Assembly: GCF_900167525.1 (NCBI RefSeq) | Contig: NZ_FUZQ01000005.1 | Location: 62,001-126,000 of the forward strand | DNA: 64,000 nucleotides | From: Krasilnikoviella flava | GTDB taxonomy: Bacteria; Actinomycetota; Actinomycetes; Actinomycetales; Cellulomonadaceae | Direction of reading: 5' to 3' | In this document: positions 58,044-64,000 of the stretch, one piece after another | Position numbering within the stretch: the first letter of the stretch is position 1 | Layout of the letters: every line of letters starts with the position of its first letter | Program-made: the position numbers and the translations under genes | Notes under the pieces: generated by a model | Databases searched by the model: none | Told to the model about the DNA's origin: nothing | The model's input: the letters and a program-made list of their open reading frames with translations, nothing else

Positions 58044-59954
58044 TCAACGGAGCGCGACGGACGTCCGGAACGGCGTGTCCTCCACCCCCGAGAGCCCCTG
58101 CAGGCGGTCGAACCGGGCCGTGCGCATCGCGATCCGGTCGTCGTCGGCGGTACCGGCGACGCCGTCCGGGCCGATCGCGTAGAAGTGCAGCAGGTTGCCC
58201 GTGTTCATGACGCTCGTGCCGTCGTCGTGGTCGTCGGTGTGGAAGTTCCCGAGGAAGTGGCCGGCCTCGTGGGCCGCCACGTTGCCGAGCGACTGCCCGA
58301 CCGCCTGGACGCGGTCGCTGTCCTCGGTGAGGAACGGGTCGAGGGAGATCGGGTGGTCACCGGCCATGAGCTCCGGCATGACGATCGCCGTCTCCTCCCG
58401 GACGAAGTTTCCCGGGTCCACCGACTCGGACAGGCCCAGCGCGGGCATGAGGCCGGCCTCCGCCACGGTGCCGCCGACGATGATCCGGCTGACCCCGGGC
58501 TCGCCGAACAGGTCGGGGTCCTCCAGGTCGTTCGTGACCCGGACGTCCGATCCGGGGATCTCGTCGCGGAGCATCTCCCGGACGTGCCGCGTCGTCGCCT
58601 CGACGACGGCGTGCTCGTCGGAGGCCTCGAGCCCCCACCCGGGCAGGAAGTCGCGCATCGGGCTGAGGTCGCGCACCCCGGGCTCGAGCGCGTTGGCGCC
58701 GAAGACGCGGTTGTCGAACGACGGCCCGCTGAAGTCGAGCAGGATGGTCTGCACGCGCTCTCCCGGAGTGTCACCCCGCGTCGACGGCGCGCGGTGCGCG
58801 CCCACGGTGAGGGCGTAGTCGCCCGCCCCGTCGCTGACCGACACGAGGTAGAGCCCGGTGCGTTCGACGACGTGGTTCGCGGTGGCGTTGCCCCCGCGGG
58901 CCAGGGGGGAGTCGTCGGGGTAGATGATCCCCGGGTCGACCGACGACCTCTGCACGAGGTCCCCGTCGAGCTCGTGCACGGCGATCTGTCGGGCGGAGCC
59001 GGTGACGGTGGCCCCCAGCACGTCGCCCTGGCGCAGCGGCACGGCGTACACGTCGGTGTCGGCCGCGCCGCGCGCGTGCAGGGTGACGTCGAGCTCGTAA
59101 GGGCCCTCGGTGATGACGGCCGGACCGGAGGCCGGGTCGAACGGGTCGTCGGGGTAGTGGTTGCCCACCGCCACGTAGTAGGTGCCGCGCTCCTCGATCC
59201 GCTGGGAGAGGTGCACGGCGCCCTCGCCGGTCATGTCCTGGCTGCCGACCAGGAGGTTCCCCTCGGCGTCGTACAGGAGCGCGTTCGCCACCAGGTCGCC
59301 CTCGGGTGCGATGTCGACCGTGAGGGTCTCGCCCTTCGCGGCCTCGAGGCGGTAGAAGTCGTAGTCGCCGGTCGCGGTGCCCTCCGAGCCGTGGGGCCCG
59401 TCGCCGACGACGCCGGTGGTCGAGACCCCGCGACGGTCCGCGCCGAGGCCGAGGTCGCGCGCCAGCGGGATGGCGCCGTCGTCCTCCTCGTTCGGGGCGA
59501 CGGCCTGCGTGCTGACGGGCCTCGTGTCCAGGTCGCCGTCCACCCGCAGCTTCCAGCCGCTGACCGACCGCGGCGAGGGCAGGCGCTGGGCGCCGTCACC
59601 TCCGTCGTCGACGGCGTCGCCGGCGTCCTTCTCCTGCACGCGCGGGGCGCCGTCGGCGGCACGGAGCCCCGGCGCGTCCTGGTCGGGGGACTCGTGCAGG
59701 ATCCGGTGCTGCATCGCCGCGCCGTCGATCCCCCCGGTGACGTCGGCGTGGTCGTGGTCGTGGGCGGCCGTTCCGGCGTGATCGCCCGGGGTGGCGGGCG
59801 GTGCGAGGCCGGAGGCGGTGGGGGTCTCGGCCCCGTTCGCCGAGGTGGCCGCCAGGGCGAGGGGCGCGGCCAGGGCGGCGGCACCGAGCAGGCACGCCGC
59901 CCTGCGCGGGGATCCCGGGCGGGCGTTCGGTCGTCTGTTCCTGTGAGCAACCAT
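58044..59954 (-). CDS. Secreted metzincin-like metalloprotease
   Basis: A 636-residue exported protein. Residues 1-42 look like a signal peptide (RRAACLLGAAALAAPLALAA, cleavage near ANGAE). A His/Asp-rich stretch (AAHDHDHADV) follows. Two segments (GDYDFYRLEAAKGETLTVDI and DTDVYAVPLRQGDVLGATV) resemble pre-peptidase C-terminal (PPC-like) beta domains. The zinc motif HEAGHFLGNFHTDDH near residues 561-575 fits HExxHxxGxxH, and SVMNTG may be the Met-turn. The N-terminal placement of the accessory domains is unusual. ATG at 59952-59954; TACGTT 7 bases before suggests a leaderless mRNA. Confidence 0.75.
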   Translation of the reverse strand: MVAHRNRRPNARPGSPRRAACLLGAAALAAPLALAATSANGAETPTASGLAPPATPGDHAGTAAHDHDHADVTGGIDGAAMQHRILHESPDQDAPGLRAADGAPRVQEKDAGDAVDDGGDGAQRLPSPRSVSGWKLRVDGDLDTRPVSTQAVAPNEEDDGAIPLARDLGLGADRRGVSTTGVVGDGPHGSEGTATGDYDFYRLEAAKGETLTVDIAPEGDLVANALLYDAEGNLLVGSQDMTGEGAVHLSQRIEERGTYYVAVGNHYPDDPFDPASGPAVITEGPYELDVTLHARGAADTDVYAVPLRQGDVLGATVTGSARQIAVHELDGDLVQRSSVDPGIIYPDDSPLARGGNATANHVVERTGLYLVSVSDGAGDYALTVGAHRAPSTRGDTPGERVQTILLDFSGPSFDNRVFGANALEPGVRDLSPMRDFLPGWGLEASDEHAVVEATTRHVREMLRDEIPGSDVRVTNDLEDPDLFGEPGVSRIIVGGTVAEAGLMPALGLSESVDPGNFVREETAIVMPELMAGDHPISLDPFLTEDSDRVQAVGQSLGNVAAHEAGHFLGNFHTDDHDDGTSVMNTGNLLHFYAIGPDGVAGTADDDRIAMRTARFDRLQGLSGVEDTPFRTSVALR

Positions 59955-60045
59955 GTGATCGAACGTACAAGCCCACGACGCGAGCTGCAGGTCGTCGCAC
60001 TGCGTGCGGTGCCGCGGTCGTGGCCTGCGGCGATGCGGGAGCCCA

Positions 60046-60064
60046 ATACCTCCGGGGGTATAGT
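60046..60064 (+). promoter_or_regulatory. CsoR/CstR-type operator overlapping the -10 of the sulfur operon
   Basis: ATACCTCCGGGGGTAT (60046-60061) is a near-perfect palindrome (7 of 8 pairs), of the ATACC-GGTAT class bound by CsoR/CstR repressors. It overlaps TATAGT (60059-60064), a strong -10, 6 bases before the ATG at 60071. The transcript would begin at or just before the start codon. A CstR-like gene is second in the same operon, which fits autoregulation. Confidence 0.75.
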
Positions 60065-60070
60065 CGGTCC

Positions 60071-61810
60071 ATGATCGACGACCACCCCCGCCAGCCCGTC
60101 CCCGCCACGCCCGCCCCCGGCCGGCGGATCGTCGTCGTCGGGGGAGTGGCAGGCGGCATGAGCTTCGCGGCCCGCGCGCGGCGGCTCGACGAGACGGCCG
60201 AGATCGTCGTCCTCGAGCGCGGTGCGCACGTGTCGTTCGCGAACTGCGGCCTGCCGTACCACGTGGGCGGCGAGATCCCCGACGCCGACCGGCTCCTGGT
60301 CCAGACGCCCGCGTCGTTGCGGGCGTCCCTCGACCTCGACGTGCGCACGGGGCACGACGTCACCGCCGTCGACACCGCCCGTCGCGTGGTCACCGCACGG
60401 ACCGGCGACGGCCACGTCGAGCTGCGCTACGACGCGCTCGTGCTGTCGCCGGGCGCCCGAGCGGTACGCCCGCCGGTCGACGGGCTCGACTCGCCGCGCG
60501 TGCGGACGCTGCGCACCGTCGAGGACGCGCGGGTGATGCGGTCGCAGGTGGAGGCGGGCGCGCGCCGCGCCGTCGTGCTCGGCGCAGGGTTCATCGGCGT
60601 CGAGGCCGCCGAGGCGCTCGCGCTCGCCGGGCTGGACGTCACCCTCGTCGAGGTCGGGCCGCACGTGCTGCCGCCCCTGGAGGACGAGGTCGCGCACCCC
60701 GTCGAGGACGAGCTGCGGCGGCTGGGCGTCACCGTGCGTGCCGGGGTGGGTGCGGAGGCGGTCCGGGCGGAGCAGGACCACGACCTCGTCGTGCTCGGCG
60801 ACGGCTCACGGGTGCCCGCCGACGTCGTGGTCCTGTCCGCCGGCGTGCGGCCCGACACCGCGGTGTTCGAGGCCGCGGGCCTCGAGTGCGAGCGCGGCGC
60901 GATCGTCGTCGACGCGCACGGCCGCACGTCCGCGCCGGGCGTCTGGGCCGTGGGCGACGCGGTGGTCCAGACCGACGTCGTCACGGGTGCCCGGCGCCCC
61001 GTGGCCCTGGCCGGCCCGGCGAACCGTGCGGGGCGGCTCGTCGCGGACGACGTGCTGCGGCCGGGGACGGCCCGCCCGCTGCCCGCCCCCCTGGGCACCG
61101 CGGTCGTGCGGGTCGGCGGGCTCACCGCCGCCACCACCGGGGCCAACCGGGCCTCTCTGACGGCGGCGGGTCTCGCGTTCCGCACCCTGCACCTGCACCC
61201 GAACCAGCACGCGGGCTACTTCCCGGGCGCGCGCCAGCTGCACCTCGTGCTGCACGTGCGTCCGGACGACGGGCTGCTGCTCGGCGCCCAGGCGGTAGGC
61301 GGCGACGGCGTCGACAAGCGCATCGACGTGCTCGCCACCGCGCTGCGCGCCGGCATGACGGTCACCGACCTCATCGACCTCGACCTCGCGTACGCGCCGC
61401 CGTACGGGCAGGCGAAGGACGCCGTGAACCTCGCCGGGATGGTGGGGTCCAACGTCCTCGACGGCACGCTGCGCCTCTGGTACGCCCAGGACGTCCACGG
61501 CGTCCTCGAGGACGCGCTCGTGCTCGACGTCCGTACGGAACAGGAGGTCGGAACCGGGCACCTGCCCGGCGCGATGCTCGTGCCGCACACCGAGCTGCGC
61601 GCCCGGCTCGACGAGGTCCGCGCTGCGGCCGCCGGCCGGCCCGTGCGCGTGATGTGCGCCTCCGGCGTGCGGTCGGCCATCGCCCACCGCGTGCTCGCGC
61701 AGGCGGGGTTCGACTCTGCGTCGCTCTCCGGCGGGATGCTCACCCTGCGCGCCACGCACGGCGTCCACGCCGACGCCCTGCTCGTGGCCCCCGAACCCGC
61801 GGCTGCCTGA
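60071..61810 (+). CDS. CoA-disulfide (persulfide) reductase with rhodanese domain
   Basis: A 579-residue flavoenzyme. The FAD domain starts RIVVVGGVAGGMSFAARARR. The active-site Cys of CoA-disulfide reductases is in SFANCGLPYHVGG. NAD(P) binding is AVVLGAGFIGVEAAEALALA, and the dimerisation domain runs from about 340 to 470. From about 485 a rhodanese domain appears: LVLDVRTEQEVGTGHLPGAM and the persulfide-carrying Cys in RVMCASGVRS. Enzymes of this design reduce CoA persulfide or disulfide and handle sulfane sulfur. The ATG at 60071 follows a CstR-type operator, and a CstR-like gene and a Cys-rich small protein follow it. Confidence 0.88.
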   Translation: MIDDHPRQPVPATPAPGRRIVVVGGVAGGMSFAARARRLDETAEIVVLERGAHVSFANCGLPYHVGGEIPDADRLLVQTPASLRASLDLDVRTGHDVTAVDTARRVVTARTGDGHVELRYDALVLSPGARAVRPPVDGLDSPRVRTLRTVEDARVMRSQVEAGARRAVVLGAGFIGVEAAEALALAGLDVTLVEVGPHVLPPLEDEVAHPVEDELRRLGVTVRAGVGAEAVRAEQDHDLVVLGDGSRVPADVVVLSAGVRPDTAVFEAAGLECERGAIVVDAHGRTSAPGVWAVGDAVVQTDVVTGARRPVALAGPANRAGRLVADDVLRPGTARPLPAPLGTAVVRVGGLTAATTGANRASLTAAGLAFRTLHLHPNQHAGYFPGARQLHLVLHVRPDDGLLLGAQAVGGDGVDKRIDVLATALRAGMTVTDLIDLDLAYAPPYGQAKDAVNLAGMVGSNVLDGTLRLWYAQDVHGVLEDALVLDVRTEQEVGTGHLPGAMLVPHTELRARLDEVRAAAAGRPVRVMCASGVRSAIAHRVLAQAGFDSASLSGGMLTLRATHGVHADALLVAPEPAAA

Positions 61811-61850
61811 GTCCCCCCGATCGCCCGCCCACCGACCCAGCGAGGACACG

Positions 61851-62123
61851 ATGCTCACCACCGACAGCGACGCCCAGCGCCGCATCCTCAACCGCCTGCG
61901 CCGCGCGCGAGGTCAGCTCAACGCGGTCATCGACGCCGTTGAGGGCGGCCGCTCGTGCCGCGACGTCGTCACCCAGCTCGCGGCGGTCTCGGCCGCGCTC
62001 GACCGGGCCGGCTTCGCGGTGATCTCGACCGCGATGAAGGAGTGCCTCGCCGACCCGGACAACCCCGGCGAGGACGGCCTCACCACCGAGGAGCTGGAGA
62101 AGCTCTTCCTCATGCTCGCCTGA
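61851..62123 (+). CDS. CstR-like persulfide-sensing repressor (CsoR/RcnR family)
   Basis: A 90-residue helical repressor. Cys36 (GGRSCRDVVTQL) and Cys65 (STAMKECLAD) align with the Cys ligands of copper-sensor CsoR, but the His between them (position 61) is Ala. Loss of that His with both Cys kept is the signature of CstR, which senses reactive sulfur species through Cys-Cys tri- or tetrasulfides instead of binding Cu(I). GAGGA precedes the ATG. It follows the reductase by 40 bases. This assignment is by motif; a copper role cannot be fully excluded. Confidence 0.82.
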   Translation: MLTTDSDAQRRILNRLRRARGQLNAVIDAVEGGRSCRDVVTQLAAVSAALDRAGFAVISTAMKECLADPDNPGEDGLTTEELEKLFLMLA

Positions 62124-62171
62124 ACTCCCGCCACGACGACAACGACAACGACTTTGGAGGAGAACCCCACC

Positions 62172-62354
62172 GTGTGCTATCCCGCGACCTGCAAGCAGTG
62201 CGGCAAGACGACCTGGAACGGCTGCGGACAGCACGTCGACGACGTGCGTCGCGCCGTCCCCGCCGGGCAGTGGTGCCCGGGCCACGACGACGAGCCCGCC
62301 GCCGGCCACCGTCCCGTCGGCGGCGGCTTCCTGGCGCGCCTGTTCGGGCGCTGA
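62172..62354 (+). CDS. Small Cys-rich protein in the CstR operon
   Basis: A 60-residue protein with five Cys: CYPATCKQCGKTTWNGCG, followed by QHVDDVRRAVPAGQWCPGH. The pattern C-x4-C-x2-C-x6-C-x19-C-x-x-H looks like a small zinc ribbon-like fold. The tail has HRPVGGGFLARLFGR. I choose the GTG at 62172; GGAGGAG at 62155-62161 is well placed, and the frame from TTG 62154 would start within that site. It lies 48 bases after cstR. Function unknown; a sulfur- or zinc-carrier role is only a guess. It resembles small proteins seen in other actinobacteria, from memory. Confidence 0.65.
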   Translation: MCYPATCKQCGKTTWNGCGQHVDDVRRAVPAGQWCPGHDDEPAAGHRPVGGGFLARLFGR

Positions 62355-62449
62355 CCCTTCTCGGCGCGGGATGTCGAGTACCGCGGGCCGGCTCCGTCCC
62401 AGGGGTGTCGGCGGTGACAGGCACCGCCCACGACGACAGGATGGAACCC

Positions 62450-62863
62450 ATGACCAAGTACCTGCTGCTGAAGCACTATCGCGGGATCCCGGAGCCGGTG
62501 CCCGGTACCGACGTGCCGATGGACCGCTGGACGCCCGAGGAGGTCACCGCGCACATGGAGTTCATGGGCAAGGTCATCGACGACCTCAAGGAGCGCGGCG
62601 AGTTCGTCGACGCCCAGGCGCTCTCGCCGCGGGGGGACTTCGTCCGGTACGGGGGCGAGGACAAGCCTCCCGTGACGGACGGCCCGTTCGCCGAGACCAA
62701 GGACCTCATCGCCGGGTGGATGGCGATCGACGTGGAGTCCCAGGAGCGGGCGTACGAGGCCGCGGCGTACCTGTCGTCCGCGCCGGGCCCGGGCGGGCGC
62801 CCGCTGCACGAGTGGATCGAGGTGCGCCCGTTCCTCACCGACAACGCCGAGGTCACGGGGTGA
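62450..62863 (+). CDS. DGPF/YCII-domain protein paired with an ECF sigma gene
   Basis: A 137-residue YCII-family protein of the DGPF type: MTKYLLLKHYRG, ... DGPFAETKDLIAGWMAIDVE and HEWIEVRPF. DGPF proteins are the standard neighbours of ECF42 sigma factors and are thought to be their targets; no enzymatic activity is established. ATG 62450 is 7 bases after CAGGAT (62437-62442). A 3-residue longer start at 62441 is possible. Its stop overlaps the GTG start of the sigma gene, so the two are co-translated. Confidence 0.85.
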   Translation: MTKYLLLKHYRGIPEPVPGTDVPMDRWTPEEVTAHMEFMGKVIDDLKERGEFVDAQALSPRGDFVRYGGEDKPPVTDGPFAETKDLIAGWMAIDVESQERAYEAAAYLSSAPGPGGRPLHEWIEVRPFLTDNAEVTG

Positions 62864-64000
62864 ACGAGCTCCTGCGGGACGACACGCTGCGGCGCCTGGG
62901 CCCCCAGGTGCTCGGCGTGCTCGTCCGGCGGGGCGCCGATTTCGCGACGGCCGAGGACGCCGTGCAGGAGGCGCTGCTGGAGGCGGTGCGGCGCTGGGAC
63001 GCGCCGGGCGCCACCGCGCCGTCGGACCCCAAGGGGTGGCTCGTCACCGTCGCCTGGCGCAAGTTCGTCGACGCCCGGCGCGCCGCCTCCTCGCGCGCGC
63101 AGCGGGAGATCCGCGTGACCCTCGAACCGCCGACCGGCCCGACGGAACAGGCCGACGACACGCTGCTGCTGCTCAGCCGCTGCTGCCACCCGGCACTGTC
63201 CCCGGCGTCGTCGGTCGCGCTCACGCTGCGTGCCCTGGGCGGGCTGACGACGGCGCAGATCGCCAGGGCGTTCCTGGTGCCGGAGGCGACGATGGCGCAG
63301 CGCATCTCGCGCGCCAAGAAGACGGTGACGGGGGAGCGGTTCTCCGAGCCCGGGGACGTGCGCGCCGTGCTGCGCGTGCTCTACCTGATCTTCAACGAGG
63401 GCTTCACGGGCAGCCCCGCCGACGGCGTCGACCTCGCGGCGGAGGCGATCCGGCTGACCCGGCAGCTCGTCGCCGCGGTGCCGGAGGACGCTGAGGCCGC
63501 CGGCCTCCTGGCGCTCCTGCTGCTGCACCACGCGCGGCGCGACGCCCGCACCACCGCCGCGGGGGAGCTGGTGCCCCTCGACCGGCAGGACCGCGCCCGC
63601 TGGGACACCGCCACGATCGCCGAGGGCGTCGGGCTCCTGCAGCGGGCGCTCGCGCGCGACCGCCTCGGGCCCTACCAGGCGCAGGCGGCGATCGCCGCCC
63701 TGCACGACGACGCGGCGACCGCGGACGAGACGGACTGGCCGCAGATCCTCGAGTGGTACGACGAGCTCGCGCGCCTCGAGCCCCGCAACCCCGTGGTGGC
63801 GCTCAACCGGGCCGTCGCCGTCGGGCACGTGGACGGGCCGCTCGCCGGGCTGCGCCTCGTGGAGACGCTCGACGCCGGCCTGCCGAGGCGCGACGCCACG
63901 GCCGCCTACCTGCACGAACGGGCCGGAGACCTGGACGAGGCCGCCCGGCGGTACGCCGTGGCGGCCGACGCCGCCACGAGCGCCGCCGAACGCACCCACC
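62860..64000 (+). CDS. ECF42-type sigma factor with C-terminal TPR-like domain (cut at edge)
   Basis: The gene begins at GTG 62860 and runs past the window. The first ~180 residues are an ECF sigma: sigma-2 segment RGADFATAEDAVQEALLEAV and sigma-4 TTAQIARAFLVPEATMAQRI with SRAKKTV. The rest is a long helical extension with TPR-like motifs (RLEPRNPVVALNRAVAVGHV, YLHERAGDLDEAARRY). This extension plus the coupled DGPF gene defines ECF42. Such sigma factors have no typical anti-sigma factor; the extension is thought to control activity. The last residues visible are AAERTH; the true stop is outside the window. Confidence 0.85.
   Translation, partial: MNELLRDDTLRRLGPQVLGVLVRRGADFATAEDAVQEALLEAVRRWDAPGATAPSDPKGWLVTVAWRKFVDARRAASSRAQREIRVTLEPPTGPTEQADDTLLLLSRCCHPALSPASSVALTLRALGGLTTAQIARAFLVPEATMAQRISRAKKTVTGERFSEPGDVRAVLRVLYLIFNEGFTGSPADGVDLAAEAIRLTRQLVAAVPEDAEAAGLLALLLLHHARRDARTTAAGELVPLDRQDRARWDTATIAEGVGLLQRALARDRLGPYQAQAAIAALHDDAATADETDWPQILEWYDELARLEPRNPVVALNRAVAVGHVDGPLAGLRLVETLDAGLPRRDATAAYLHERAGDLDEAARRYAVAADAATSAAERTH

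Noticed and set aside
61851-62123. Copper-sensing CsoR
   Set aside because: The copper-ligand His at position 61 is Ala, and the operon has no copper exporter; CstR-like sensing fits better.

Overview
The window comes from a high-GC actinomycete, most likely Cellulomonadaceae or a close relative (Micrococcales). The grounds are extreme GC with G/C-ending codons, many GTG starts, 4-base ATGA/GTGA overlaps inside operons, and actinobacterial gene blocks: uvrC-rapZ-yvcK-whiA-gap-pgk-tpiA-secG, tkt-tal-zwf-opcA-pgl, ctaB divergent from tkt, xerD-parA-scpA-scpB, and a free-standing rbpA. Placement is inferred from content and order; no search was run. Nearly all sequence is chromosomal coding DNA. 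There is no CRISPR array, insertion sequence or prophage.

Layout. 1-5.4 kb: start of an ABC exporter (-), coaE, uvrB, then two tandem terC genes behind a yybP-ykoY (Mn2+) riboswitch. 5.5-9.6 kb: a YCII protein, uvrA with a LexA-box-like site and a repeat-built tail, and an OsmC-like protein. 9.6-13.2 kb: an NgcEFG-type GlcNAc/chitobiose ABC transporter with a DasR-type site. 13.3-22.8 kb: uvrC, rapZ, yvcK, whiA, gap, pgk, tpiA, secG, rbpA. 22.9-30.7 kb: an aromatic amino acid hydroxylase, then the reverse-strand pentose phosphate operon. 31-42 kb: ctaB, xerD, parA, scpA, scpB, ohr with a divergent TetR gene, rluB, cmk, der and two unknown proteins. 42.1-46 kb: FMN riboswitch and ribD-ribE-ribBA-ribH.

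46-64 kb is more accessory. It holds tRNA-Pro(GGG) followed by a PD-(D/E)XK protein resembling the group I intron endonuclease family; a LysR-symporter-crotonase-acyl-CoA ligase cluster; arfB; a RibD-C/DHFR-like protein; a secreted GH43 enzyme divergent from a sugar isomerase/oxidoreductase pair; a TetR gene; a small secreted protein; a decayed LuxR/LAL regulator; a secreted metzincin-like protease; a reactive-sulfur operon (CoA-disulfide reductase-rhodanese, CstR-like regulator, 60-residue Cys-rich protein); and a DGPF/YCII protein coupled to an ECF42-type sigma factor cut by the window edge.

Expression signals repeat across the window. Many genes have a TANNNT/CANNNT hexamer 6-8 bases before the start codon, which fits leaderless transcription. 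Five of six convergent gene ends carry a perfect hairpin. The best leads for something little described are the CstR operon with its Cys-rich peptide, the acid-activation cluster whose crotonase lacks one catalytic Glu, and the endonuclease-like gene beside tRNA-Pro.
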